Below are positions 5,115 to 12,367 of a DNA stretch of 26,659 nt, piece by piece. Numbering within the stretch: the stretch's first letter is position 1; every line of letters starts with the position of its first letter. The stretch lies in the IMG/VR virus record IMGVR_UViG_3300042451_001133, positions 1 through 26,659 of that record; one strand, 5' to 3'. The notes beneath the pieces were generated by a model, which worked only from the letters and a program-made list of their open reading frames with translations, was not told the origin of the DNA and ran no database searches. A program made the translations under genes and the position numbers. Source of the DNA: a virus.

Positions 5115-6071
5115 ATGGCAAAGCGTTCCAAGCCTTCACTCCTGGATCAGGTGGCCGCCGATGAGGCCGCCGCCCCTTCTCTTTTTTTAGTTTCTACGGA
5201 AGAGGAAGGGAATCAGGAGATGGAGCGCCGTGGAGAGTTCACCGCTGAAAGGCTGATGGAATCCCGTCCGACGATATACAAGGCGCTGGTCGATGGACTC
5301 GGTCAAGGTCTCGGTGTTCGGCAACTCTGCCGTGCTTACCGTGTATCCCATCATACCGTCGCCGCGGTCATGGCTCGGGAGTCTCAAGCTGTAGCCACAG
5401 TGAAAGAAAGGACTGTGAGTGTGTTGCGGACATTCGGACGGCTCGCCGCCGATCGCCTGCTCGATGAGGTGGATCAGATACCTATCCAGTCACTTCCCAT
5501 TGCCCTGGGAATAGCCGTCGAGAAGGCTGAACTTCTTTCCGGTGGAGCTACTTCAAGAATAGAGCACGCCGAAAGCGGCCCCACGCATGAAGACTATCTG
5601 CGGATGATTAGTGGGAAGGTGATTGATGCCGAGGTTGTCCCGGTGATCGGTTTAGAAGGGGAAGAAGCGCCACAAAAGAGCGCCGATCCCGCCGCCCTGG
5701 TGCAGGCCGAGCCCCTCGAGGTGAGCGCTCCCGGTGCCGGGGCCGGTCCTGTCCTGGCGTTGCCTACTGCTGTCGAGATTCCCACTGGAACCCATGAGAA
5801 TCCGTCACCATCTGATGAGCAATCAGATGATTTAGAGGGTTCCGACTCTGTAAAGGATGGGATTGCTACACATTCCGCTACACATTCGCCCAGCTTCGAG
5901 GCTGTCCACGATGCCTCGCCAGTCGTCCAGGAGCCGGGCCAGCACGTCGAGAGCGTCGAGACGTCCATCGATGCGACGACGACGACCGGAGAGCGTAAGA
6001 GGGCAAGGCGAGCGCGAACAGAGGGGGGGAGGGGGTCCGCAAAATCACGCCGGGTGTCCGGGGGGCATTGA
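5115..6071 (+). CDS. HTH protein with long low-complexity tail, 318 aa
   Basis: The start is ATG at 5115 (MAKRSKPSLLDQVAADEAAA), 2 nt after the previous stop. Residues about 50-95 contain GLGVRQLCRAYRVSHHTVAA, a clear helix-turn-helix, followed by a helical region with FGRLAADRLLDEVDQIPIQS and ELLSGGATSRIEH. This resembles small-terminase-like or Mor-like DNA-binding proteins, but the gene sits in the early operon, far from the large terminase. Residues from about 170 on are low-complexity, acidic and then basic (ERKRARRARTEGG), and are probably disordered. The coding sequence carries an arm-site-like pair (5864-5884) and a GTTCCCACTGGAA-type motif (5779-5791). Confidence 0.65.
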   Translation: MAKRSKPSLLDQVAADEAAAPSLFLVSTEEEGNQEMERRGEFTAERLMESRPTIYKALVDGLGQGLGVRQLCRAYRVSHHTVAAVMARESQAVATVKERTVSVLRTFGRLAADRLLDEVDQIPIQSLPIALGIAVEKAELLSGGATSRIEHAESGPTHEDYLRMISGKVIDAEVVPVIGLEGEEAPQKSADPAALVQAEPLEVSAPGAGAGPVLALPTAVEIPTGTHENPSPSDEQSDDLEGSDSVKDGIATHSATHSPSFEAVHDASPVVQEPGQHVESVETSIDATTTTGERKRARRARTEGGRGSAKSRRVSGGH

Positions 6072-6097
6072 TCCATTCTCAGAAAATTTTCACTAAA

Positions 6098-6469
6098 ATG
6101 AGCACCACACCAACACCAACCAATACCACCGAGGAGAAACCCTCGCTGATCAACCGCATCCTGCCCGGAATCGCTTCCAAAAAAGAAAAAGGGGGGGCGG
6201 CTGGGCCGATGGGGAAGACGGCACCCGAGACCTCGGGAGCTTCCGACCAAGGGAACGACCGGCGTGTCCGCCTCTATGTCGCCCGGATCGGGAAAAACAA
6301 GAACCTCCTTCAGGCACGCAGGATGCATGGACCGGAGGATGAGCTACTGGCGGTCGGCTGCAAGGATGCCCAGGCATTCCGGGTTAAGACCTACATCGAG
6401 GCGGAGGCCGATGCCGATGGCCGTCTCTACATCGTGGAGGAGAAGCGCTGGCTTCGTTTCGCAAAATGA
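6098..6469 (+). CDS. Hypothetical protein, 123 aa
   Basis: The ATG at 6098 (MSTTPTPTNTTEEKPSLINR) is preferred to an upstream TTG; it has no Shine-Dalgarno site. The first 60 residues are low-complexity. The C-terminal part, RRVRLYVARIGKNKNLLQAR to VKTYIEAEADADGRLYIVEE, looks like a compact alpha-beta domain. A run of A6-G-A5-G7 (6179-6197) lies in the linker, encoding KKEKGG. It is coupled to the next gene by ATGA at 6466-6469. Function is unknown. Confidence 0.65.
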   Translation: MSTTPTPTNTTEEKPSLINRILPGIASKKEKGGAAGPMGKTAPETSGASDQGNDRRVRLYVARIGKNKNLLQARRMHGPEDELLAVGCKDAQAFRVKTYIEAEADADGRLYIVEEKRWLRFAK

Positions 6470-6681
6470 AGCGGCTCTCGAACATCATGGGCTGGCGTTA
6501 CCGCCATGCCGGTAGCATCGACTCCTATCTCGCCGATCGGGAGGGATCCGGCGCGGCATCAGCCCGGTCGGCCATGAGCGCCGTCCAGTGGAGCCAGTTC
6601 TGGTTCCTCATGCGCGATGCCCTGAAAAAAGAAGGGGTCCACGCTCCACGCTACGCATCCAGTGTCAGGAGGGCCGCCTGA
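6466..6681 (+). CDS. Hypothetical protein, 71 aa
   Basis: The ATG at 6466 overlaps the upstream stop and the TGA at 6679-6681 overlaps the next ATG. It reads MKRLSNIMGWRYRHAGSIDS and later WSQFWFLMRDALKKEGVHAP, basic and aromatic-rich, probably helical. It has A6-GAA-GGGG at 6625-6637. Its position directly ahead of a YdaU-like replication gene suggests an early DNA-replication or regulatory role. No family is recognised. Confidence 0.6.
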   Translation: MKRLSNIMGWRYRHAGSIDSYLADREGSGAASARSAMSAVQWSQFWFLMRDALKKEGVHAPRYASSVRRAA

Positions 6682-7583
6682 TGCACTTCTACAAGTTCCA
6701 CATCAACGACTACGCCGTCCAGACACGGCATCTGTCCAATAACGAGGATCTCTGCTACCGACGGCTGCTCGATCTCTACTACACGGAAGAGTCTCAAATC
6801 CCACTGGATACCCACTGGGTTGCCAGGCGTATTCAGATTTCGCATGACGATGTCGAAGTCGTGCTGAAAGACTTCTTCACCAAGACTGAAAACGGGTGGA
6901 AAAACGGCAGGGCAGATGCCGAGATCGCGGAATACCACGCTGTTTGTGAGAAAAACAAGAGCAACGGCAAAAGAGGTGGACGGCCTAAAAAAGCGAAACG
7001 AAACCCAGAAAAACCCACTGGGAACCCAGAGGAAACCCAAACGAAAGCGAGTCGAACCCTATCATTAATCAGTAATCAGGAATCAGATACCCCTATAGTC
7101 CCCGTGAACGGGGACGTTCAGACGGATCTCATCGACAAGAATCTGCACCTCAACCGAGCCCGGATGCTCTTCCGGATGCGTCCCTCGACTCAACTTGATT
7201 CCGCACAGCTCCGTTCGTGGAAAAAAAATAAAGGGGTCGTCGAGACCACCAGCGAAGAGGACTGGCTCCTGCTTGAGTGGCTCTTTGCCCAGGGCACAGG
7301 CAAGGGGGAGGCCGGAGAGTACCGCCGCAAGGATCTCGGTACCCTGCTCGCCAACTGGAACGGCGAGATCCAGCGAGCCCGCACTGAGGCCAGTAACCGG
7401 GGCGCGGACTTCCTGAAAAAAGAAAAACGGGGGGGCGATCCCGAGCCCGAAGGATGGAGGCGCATCCTGGTCGAGTTGTACGACGACAGCGACCCCGAGG
7501 CCGTCGAGAGCGCCACATGGGAGGGGCTGCCTCCCGCCGTCAGGGCTCAGATCAAGGAACGCATGAGGGAGGTAACTGTATGA
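6681..7583 (+). CDS. YdaU/DUF1376-type phage replication protein, 300 aa
   Basis: The ATG at 6681 overlaps the previous stop (TGATG). The N-terminus, MHFYKFHINDYAVQTRHLSN followed by CYRRLLDLYYTEESQIPLD, is the YdaU/DUF1376 signature (a winged-helix-like domain of phage replication proteins). A basic linker (KRGGRPKKAKRNPEKP) follows at about residues 105-120. The C-terminal half, including WKKNKGVVETTSEEDWLLLE, is mixed and helical. In many prophages such proteins pair with a helicase or helicase loader; here a DnaB gene lies 3.4 kb downstream. Homopolymer-rich motifs occur at 7221-7236 and 7416-7435. Confidence 0.85.
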   Translation: MHFYKFHINDYAVQTRHLSNNEDLCYRRLLDLYYTEESQIPLDTHWVARRIQISHDDVEVVLKDFFTKTENGWKNGRADAEIAEYHAVCEKNKSNGKRGGRPKKAKRNPEKPTGNPEETQTKASRTLSLISNQESDTPIVPVNGDVQTDLIDKNLHLNRARMLFRMRPSTQLDSAQLRSWKKNKGVVETTSEEDWLLLEWLFAQGTGKGEAGEYRRKDLGTLLANWNGEIQRARTEASNRGADFLKKEKRGGDPEPEGWRRILVELYDDSDPEAVESATWEGLPPAVRAQIKERMREVTV

Positions 7584-7798
7584 TTGCATACCGCGACACG
7601 ATCTTCTGCACCGGCGACGGGTGCATGAAGTTTGGCTCAGGCTGCAAGCGATCGCTCACCGAATCCGTGAAGGCTGGCGCTGCTCGCTGGTGGGGCGGCG
7701 ATGGTGCGCCGATCTCAGTCATGGGCTCCCCGAAGGATCTCCCCTGCTACGTCCCCCCAGCCCCCGACCAGCGCCCCGAGGAGGTGGCAGTGTCATGA
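7580..7798 (+). CDS. Hypothetical protein, 72 aa
   Basis: The start is an ATGA overlap with the YdaU-like gene. MIAYRDTIFCTGDGCMKFGS is followed by a Cys and basic segment (GCKRSLTESVKAGAARWWGG) and a Pro-rich end. Cys10, Cys15 and Cys22 could hold a small metal site, but the spacing is not a known zinc motif. It is coupled downstream by another ATGA overlap. Function is unknown. Confidence 0.55.
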   Translation: MIAYRDTIFCTGDGCMKFGSGCKRSLTESVKAGAARWWGGDGAPISVMGSPKDLPCYVPPAPDQRPEEVAVS

Positions 7799-8169
7799 GC
7801 AGCGCCGCCACCAGCAACCGGACAGAGCGATGGGGTGGAGGATCCCGCATGAAGGATGCCCCCGCCATCGACCTGAGCGAACTCTCCACCGTCCGGCATA
7901 ACGGCTCCGCCCTCTCCGTCGAGCCCGAGCCCGGCACCGGAGTCTGGAACTGGTGGGAAGTTGCGAATGCCAAGATCGTCGGCGACGCCTGCGACCGCTG
8001 GCTGCGCGAACGCTACGAGCGCACCCGCGACCGGCTTATCAGCCCCGTCGAGTACCACAGGGCCGTCCTCACCCGCGAGATCATCATGGCCGTCGAGGCC
8101 AAGCGCGAACGCGGCGAGACCGTCATCATCCCCGAGAGACCACCCCAACAGCCTCTTCCCCATGAGTGA
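7795..8169 (+). CDS. Hypothetical protein, 124 aa
   Basis: The ATG at 7795 overlaps the previous stop. After a low-complexity N-terminus with WGGGSRMKDAPAIDLSELST comes VWNWWEVANAKIVGDACDRW, a Trp-rich helix, then LRERYERTRDRLISPVEYHR. The charged, helical pattern may be a protein-interaction domain. The stop is inside the next gene (8-bp overlap). No family is recognised. Confidence 0.6.
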   Translation: MSSAATSNRTERWGGGSRMKDAPAIDLSELSTVRHNGSALSVEPEPGTGVWNWWEVANAKIVGDACDRWLRERYERTRDRLISPVEYHRAVLTREIIMAVEAKRERGETVIIPERPPQQPLPHE

Positions 8170-8365
8170 CACCGAGACCATCGACGCACCGTGCGCCCTC
8201 TGCGGGTGCAACCACCCCGAGATCGCCAAGCTCCACGAGCCCGGCATCGGCCCCTTGTGCGAGGAATGCCGGGTCGAGACCGAACTGGTCGAGAGCCGCC
8301 TGCTCGATAGCGGCCTCCGGCCGATGACGAGGGGAGAGCTGAAAAGGATGAATGATGAAAGCTGA
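8162..8365 (+). CDS. Zinc-ribbon protein, 67 aa
   Basis: The ATG at 8162 starts MSDTETIDAPCALCGC. CALC and CEEC (near residues 11-14 and 31-34) make a CxxC-x16-CxxC arrangement, typical of a treble-clef or zinc-ribbon fold in phage DNA- or protein-binding factors. The C-terminus is helical (ETELVESRLLDSGLRPMTRG). It is the last gene of the coupled early operon; its stop codon lies in the GAAACCT repeat tract. Confidence 0.65.
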   Translation: MSDTETIDAPCALCGCNHPEIAKLHEPGIGPLCEECRVETELVESRLLDSGLRPMTRGELKRMNDES

Positions 8366-8383
8366 AACCTGAAACCTGAAACT
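8364..8383 (+). repeat. GAAACCT tandem repeat
   Basis: Nearly three copies of GAAACCT fill the gap between the zinc-ribbon stop and the ATG at 8384. The TGA of the upstream gene overlaps the first copy. A second tract of the same unit is at 10192-10222. Confidence 0.9.
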
Positions 8384-9235
8384 ATGAATACCAAACAAAA
8401 GACAGACGCGATCCTGATTCTCTGCCCAAGGATAGAGGACAGATGGGTGCACTTTGATTGGCTTTATTTCGTCGATGGAGAATGTGTTTTGCGAAGGAAA
8501 TCTACATCAACCCTCAGCCACAACGAGCAGGGTCCATTGTTCCCGTCATTTAGATACAATGATGTGGCAGAGTGGCTTGTCTCTGATGACAAGAAGAAAT
8601 ACCGCGAGTATGCGCTAAAGAATGAGGGTTTCTGCGACATGCAAATGTCAGTCGATCTTATTAAAGAAAACGACGTTTCATCTTATTGGTATGAGCGCAC
8701 ATGGGCTCCGGAGGCTAAAGAACTCAACATCATAGATGTCTATGTGTTTAATGCCCCCTACATCGACCCGCGCAATGGAGAGGTTTGGTATTGTCCTCCA
8801 CTATTGCTGCCATGTTGGAATCAGCCAGAAATTAACAGGTACTTGCCGCATTGCAGTAAGGGTAGTGCCTTTAAGATTAAGAGGAGACGCATGGCAGACT
8901 CTGCCGTTATTAGCAGGCTGCCTTGGCTAGTTAAAACGAGAGAGGCATGTTTGCTCGGAATAGATCCACGCAGATGGATGGAATGTAAGCAAGAAACCGT
9001 CTTCCTGTCAGGAGATCGCTTTAAGGCAATTAAGGAACTCCTTTACCTAAAAGGACCAGACCCCCGCGCATTCCTCTACGAGAAGAAGGAGCGCATCCGC
9101 AAGTCACAGATCGTGACCTTTATCAGCCGCCGTATTCGGAAGATTTCCAAGATTCGGCCAGTCAGCAAGTCGGAGAAGTTCTTCTTCCAGTCCCTGATCG
9201 GGATCAAGCGACTGATGGATTTAGTAGCAGCATAA
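8384..9235 (+). CDS. AT-richer hypothetical protein, 283 aa; probable cargo gene
   Basis: The ATG at 8384 directly follows a repeat tract, without a Shine-Dalgarno site. The base composition is visibly AT-richer, with many AT-ending codons, unlike the GC-rich genes on both sides; this suggests recent acquisition. The protein starts MNTKQKTDAILILCPRIEDR, has an aromatic- and Pro-rich middle (YVFNAPYIDPRNGEVWYCPP) and a strongly basic C-terminus (ISRRIRKISKIRPVSKSEKF). No signal peptide or clear membrane span is seen. I do not recognise a family. Its place as a composition island between early and replication genes fits a moron or defence/anti-defence gene, but that is speculation. Confidence 0.75.
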   Translation: MNTKQKTDAILILCPRIEDRWVHFDWLYFVDGECVLRRKSTSTLSHNEQGPLFPSFRYNDVAEWLVSDDKKKYREYALKNEGFCDMQMSVDLIKENDVSSYWYERTWAPEAKELNIIDVYVFNAPYIDPRNGEVWYCPPLLLPCWNQPEINRYLPHCSKGSAFKIKRRRMADSAVISRLPWLVKTREACLLGIDPRRWMECKQETVFLSGDRFKAIKELLYLKGPDPRAFLYEKKERIRKSQIVTFISRRIRKISKIRPVSKSEKFFFQSLIGIKRLMDLVAA

Positions 9236-9259
9236 ACACCAAACCCAAAACACAACACC

Positions 9260-9862
9260 ATGACAACACTAGCAAAACACCACACCAAGATCCCTGCGGC
9301 CAGCGCTCCGCTTATCTCTGAGTTCGCAGCGCTGATCACTCAGGGCCTCGAATGCTGGGCCAAGGCCGGAGAGGTCGTCGTCGCGCTGATCGACGAGCAC
9401 GGACTGACCGTGCCGGAGATCGCGGGGTCGTCCTCGTGCCTGACCGAGGCCATCGTCGGGAGGTTTGAGTCGCTGGGACGCAAGCAGATCGTTCCTCGCC
9501 TACTTGTCGCCGACTATCCGGCGGCGGATCACATGATCAAGCTGCCCTACTCCGAGCAGGCAAGGCTTCAGGATGGAACCGTCGAGCTGCTCATCATCAC
9601 GGAATCCGGCACGGAGACCCTTCAAGTGGCTCCCGAGAACCTGACACCCGCGCAATGCAGGCAGGTATTTGACCGGGGAGCCGTTCGATCCTTGGCCGCG
9701 CAGAGAGCGTTCATTGAGTCCAGGAACGAGGCAGACCGCGCCAAGGGCAAGGTCATGTCTTCCCTTCCCGTTTATAGCGTGCGTGGCCGCAAGGTGATCA
9801 TCAATCACCCCTGCGAACTGAGTGCCAGACAACTCGCCAGCATCCTCTCCGAAATCCAGTAA
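9260..9862 (+). CDS. Hypothetical protein, 200 aa, replication-adjacent
   Basis: The ATG at 9260 follows an AC-rich leader (acacaacacc) without a Shine-Dalgarno site. The first half is helical (ISEFAALITQGLECWAKAGE) and includes VGRFESLGRKQIVPRLLVAD; the second half contains a charged helix (FIESRNEADRAKGKV). It ends near a short beta-like segment (SVRGRKVIINHP). It sits immediately upstream of the SSB-like gene and may belong to the replication module. No family is recognised. Confidence 0.7.
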   Translation: MTTLAKHHTKIPAASAPLISEFAALITQGLECWAKAGEVVVALIDEHGLTVPEIAGSSSCLTEAIVGRFESLGRKQIVPRLLVADYPAADHMIKLPYSEQARLQDGTVELLIITESGTETLQVAPENLTPAQCRQVFDRGAVRSLAAQRAFIESRNEADRAKGKVMSSLPVYSVRGRKVIINHPCELSARQLASILSEIQ

Positions 9863-9886
9863 CCAACAACCAACAACCCAACCACC

Positions 9887-10189
9887 ATGCCCATCTCCAT
9901 CGACATCGACGTTACCCTCCTCGACAAGGAGCGCTTTAAGCGGATCACCCGCAAGTCCGGCCAGCCAGCCGTCTTCGTGAACCTAGTCCTCTTTGACAAG
10001 CCCGATTCCCACGGGAATGACGGATTCGTCAAGCAGAGCCAGTCCAAGGAAGACCGCGAAGCAGGCGTCCAGCTTCCCATCCTGGGTAACTGGAAGCACC
10101 TCGGGGAGAAGCGCCAGGCACCCGCCCCTGCTCCGAAGCCCCCGGCCGCACCACAGCCCGACATGGCCGAGGATGACATCCCGTTCTGA
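9887..10189 (+). CDS. SSB-like protein with C-terminal DDIPF tip, 100 aa
   Basis: The start is ATG at 9887 after an AC-rich leader. The last residues are AEDDIPF, matching the acidic C-terminal tip of bacterial SSB (consensus near DDDIPF) that recruits partner proteins. The N-terminal 65 residues, starting MPISIDIDVTLLDKERFKRI and running through GQPAVFVNLVLFDKPDSHGN, are beta-rich and fit a small OB-like fold. A Pro/Ala linker (APAPAPKPPAAPQP) separates the two, as in SSB. The family is not certain because the OB fold is not obvious. It would coat ssDNA during replication near DnaB. Confidence 0.72.
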   Translation: MPISIDIDVTLLDKERFKRITRKSGQPAVFVNLVLFDKPDSHGNDGFVKQSQSKEDREAGVQLPILGNWKHLGEKRQAPAPAPKPPAAPQPDMAEDDIPF

Positions 10190-10191
10190 GG

Positions 10192-10222
10192 GAAACCTGA
10201 AACCTGAAACTGGAAACCTGAA
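10192..10222 (+). repeat. GAAACCT tandem repeat
   Basis: Four degenerate copies of GAAACCT run from just after the SSB-like stop to the ATG at 10223. Confidence 0.88.
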
Positions 10223-10297
10223 ATGAACGAGACACTCCTAACCGGATTCACAGCCCTTGTGCTGGCGGTCCTCTTCTTCTTCACGCCGAAGACCTAA
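10223..10297 (+). CDS. Very small membrane peptide, 24 aa
   Basis: ATG at 10223 to TAA at 10295-10297 encodes MNETLLTGFTALVLAVLFFF plus four residues: one hydrophobic helix with a polar start and a basic end. It sits between two repeat tracts. Short single-span peptides are frequent in phages, but the ORF is too short to be certain by itself; a real gene is plausible. Confidence 0.4.
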   Translation: MNETLLTGFTALVLAVLFFFTPKT

Positions 10298-10298
10298 A

Positions 10299-10325
10299 GA
10301 AAGGCTGAAGGCTAAAGGCTGAAGG
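10299..10325 (+). repeat. GAAGGCT tandem repeat
   Basis: Copies of (A/G)AAGGCT lie between the 24-aa peptide gene and the AC-rich leader (10326-10358) of the lipoprotein gene. The same family occurs at 17992-18026, and in reverse orientation (AGCCTTC) in the late region. Confidence 0.85.
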
Positions 10326-10358
10326 AAAACCAACCACCAACCAACCCATACATACACC

Positions 10359-10631
10359 ATGACAACAAACATCAAAAACAACATCACTATCCTAGGCATC
10401 GCACTCACGCTCCTTGTCTTAACTGGCTGCGAATCACGTCAAGACCGAGAGGCGCTATATAACGCCTGGTGTAAATTCTACGGTCGCTCTGACATCAGTC
10501 TTAGCGAATGGCAGATGCTTCGAGAGAACTACATGCTGCCCGGAGGCGAGGCTAAAAGGGCCGCCGACAACGCTGCAACCACCACCGCAATGAGCGCGGC
10601 GGCGATTGGTATTTCCGCGTCGCGTCGATAG
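10359..10631 (+). CDS. Predicted lipoprotein, 90 aa
   Basis: The ATG at 10359 follows an AC-rich leader. The N-terminus MTTNIKNNITILGIALTLL continues into VLTGC, a canonical lipobox with C24 as the lipidated residue. The mature part is about 67 aa, with a basic, Ala-rich end. It might be an entry-exclusion or lysis-related lipoprotein. Its location amid replication genes does not indicate which. Confidence 0.75.
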   Translation: MTTNIKNNITILGIALTLLVLTGCESRQDREALYNAWCKFYGRSDISLSEWQMLRENYMLPGGEAKRAADNAATTTAMSAAAIGISASRR

Positions 10632-10659
10632 TCACCCCTAACTCCTAACTACCAACACC

Positions 10660-10950
10660 ATGACAACCACCATCAACTACGATCCCTACGAGTTCGCCCA
10701 GGTGAACACCAAGCCAGCCCATCCCGACAACCCCGATGCCATCTTCTGGATGGTCATCAGGCTCGGGTCGGGCTGCGTCACCAAGGCCGACGCCCACCCC
10801 ACCCGCGAGCACGCCACCTATCAGGAAGCGTGCGCCGAGGCGCTGAGACTGGCCGCCAAGCATCCGACTCATGCCCGAGGCTTCGCCGTCCTGAAGGCGT
10901 GCATGATCGTGAAGGCCGAAGTCTCCATCACCAGCAGGAACCTCGTATGA
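10660..10950 (+). CDS. Hypothetical protein, 96 aa
   Basis: The ATG at 10660 follows an AC-rich leader (actaccaacacc). The protein has a DPYEF-x-VNTK start, a middle with YQEACAEALRLAAKHPTHAR and a C-terminal beta-like strand (GFAVLKACMIVKAEVSI). The helix with EAxxEAxRLAxKHP followed by FxVLK resembles small phage proteins of unknown function. It couples to dnaB by an ATGA overlap (10947-10950), so it is likely co-expressed with the helicase. Confidence 0.65.
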   Translation: MTTTINYDPYEFAQVNTKPAHPDNPDAIFWMVIRLGSGCVTKADAHPTREHATYQEACAEALRLAAKHPTHARGFAVLKACMIVKAEVSITSRNLV

Positions 10951-12317
10951 GCGACGACCTCACCCGCAGTGGCATTCCCTACAACAGGGATGCCGAGAAG
11001 GGAGTCCTCTGCTCCTGCATGATTCAGCCCGAGTGCATGGAGGAGCTGGGGGATCTCACCGGGGATCACTTCTTCGATCCCACCCACATGGTCGTCTGGG
11101 AGTGCCTGAAGCAGCGCTTCCTCGACCGCAAGCCCATCGACCTCATCTCGATCAGCGACGCCCTGCGCGACCTCCCCGTGATCAAGGAGAACCCCGCCTA
11201 CCTCACCGAGATCGCCATCTTCATCCCGACCTCCGCGAATGTCATCGCCTATGCAGACATCCTGCGGGAGAAGGCCATGAGGAGAGCCATCCTGCGGGTC
11301 GCCAATGAGACCGCCCGCATGGCCGTGGAGAGCGTGAACGAGCCCCATGTCCTGCTGAATGAAGTCGAGGCCCGCTGGCTCCAGCTCCGTGGAGGGACCA
11401 AGGCCGAGACCTCGCTGAAGCACATCGAGGGGTATGTCATGGAGGCCATCGAGGGGATCGAGTCCACCTACAAGAACCGTGGCAAATGCGTCGGCCTCCC
11501 CACCATGACCACCGACTTCGACCGCATGACCGGCGGATTGCGCCCCGGCCAGATGGTCGTCGTCGCGGGACGGCCCGGCATGGGGAAGAGCGCCCTCTCC
11601 GTCCAGTGGGCCACCTCCATGGCCGAGGGTGGCTTTCCTGTGGCCGTTTTCTCACTGGAAATGACGGGAGTCGATCTCGCCTCCCGCATGATCTGCACCG
11701 AGATGCCGCTCGACCTGAAGCGGGTGCGGGACGGATTCATGAACAAGAACGACATGCAGCGCATGCCGGTCGCCGCCAGCAAGATCGGACACCTCCCGCT
11801 CTACATCGACGAGACCCCGAGCCTGAATATCTTCGACTTCCGGGGTCGCGCCCGCCGCGCCGTCGTGAAGCACGGGGTGAAGTGCATCGTCGTGGATTAT
11901 CTCCAGCTCATGCGGAGTACGAGCAAGCGGGCCCAGGAGAACCGCGCCTACGAAGTGGCCGAGATCTCCATGGCCCTGAAGGCCACCGCCAAGGAACTCG
12001 GCGTCCCCGTCATCGCCGCCACCCAGCTCGGGAGGAATGCCGAGGAACGGAGCGCTCCGAAGCTCGCCGACCTGCGCGAGAGCGGCCAGATCGAACAGGA
12101 TGCCGACATCGTCGTCATGCTCCACCGGCCGAAGAAGGGGATGAAGGACAGCGCCGGGAACAGCCTCGATGACGGCTCGGTCGAGCTGATCGTCGCCAAG
12201 CAGCGCAACGGCCCCGTCGGCACCGTGAACCTCAAGTTCGAGGCCGAATACACCCGCTTCGCCAACGTCACCGAAGCCCTCTACTCCAACAACAAAGAAA
12301 AACGCCAGAAGCACTAA
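10947..12317 (+). CDS. dnaB: DnaB-type replicative DNA helicase, 456 aa
   Basis: The start at 10947 is set by the ATGA overlap. The N-terminal DnaB domain (PYNRDAEKGVLCSCMIQPEC at about residues 11-30) includes the usual AEKxVL motif. The RecA-like ATPase domain has TGGLRPGQMVVVAGRPGMGK (Walker A at 207-215), an FSLEM motif, Walker B-like CIVVDYLQLM (about 310-320), and DLRESGQIEQDADIVVMLHR. Length fits bacterial and phage DnaB (about 450 aa). It would unwind the phage genome at forks; a separate loader is not obvious, though the YdaU-like protein is a candidate partner. Confidence 0.97.
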   Translation: MSDDLTRSGIPYNRDAEKGVLCSCMIQPECMEELGDLTGDHFFDPTHMVVWECLKQRFLDRKPIDLISISDALRDLPVIKENPAYLTEIAIFIPTSANVIAYADILREKAMRRAILRVANETARMAVESVNEPHVLLNEVEARWLQLRGGTKAETSLKHIEGYVMEAIEGIESTYKNRGKCVGLPTMTTDFDRMTGGLRPGQMVVVAGRPGMGKSALSVQWATSMAEGGFPVAVFSLEMTGVDLASRMICTEMPLDLKRVRDGFMNKNDMQRMPVAASKIGHLPLYIDETPSLNIFDFRGRARRAVVKHGVKCIVVDYLQLMRSTSKRAQENRAYEVAEISMALKATAKELGVPVIAATQLGRNAEERSAPKLADLRESGQIEQDADIVVMLHRPKKGMKDSAGNSLDDGSVELIVAKQRNGPVGTVNLKFEAEYTRFANVTEALYSNNKEKRQKH

Positions 12318-12331
12318 TTATGAAAAAGAAG

Positions 12332-12355
12332 AAATCAGGAAATCAGGAACTCAGG
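12332..12355 (+). repeat. AATCAGGA tandem repeat
   Basis: Three degenerate copies of AATCAGGA lie between dnaB and the ATG at 12368. The same unit recurs at 16119-16142. The repeat falls inside an in-frame extension (ATG at 12320) of the next gene, and this argues for the later start. Confidence 0.85.
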
Positions 12356-12367
12356 AAAAAGGATCCC

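Noticed and set aside
5594-6328. Minus-strand 244-aa frame opposite the HTH protein
   Set aside because: Low complexity, no leader, and it crosses two plus-strand genes with normal coding content.
7580-7798. Zinc finger in the 72-aa protein
   Set aside because: Its cysteine spacing does not match a known zinc-binding pattern, so only the Cys positions are reported.
8364-8383. Tandem repeats as a CRISPR array
   Set aside because: The repeats have 7- to 8-nt units with no unique spacers and no cas genes; none of the tracts is a CRISPR array.
11648-11660. TTTCTCACTGGAA in dnaB as another operator copy
   Set aside because: It encodes the conserved FSLEM motif of DnaB, so the match to the 18076-18099 arm is best explained by coding constraint.
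12320-12367. Earlier start for the DUF6378-like gene
   Set aside because: The extra 16 residues come from an AATCAGGA repeat also found noncoding at 16119-16142.
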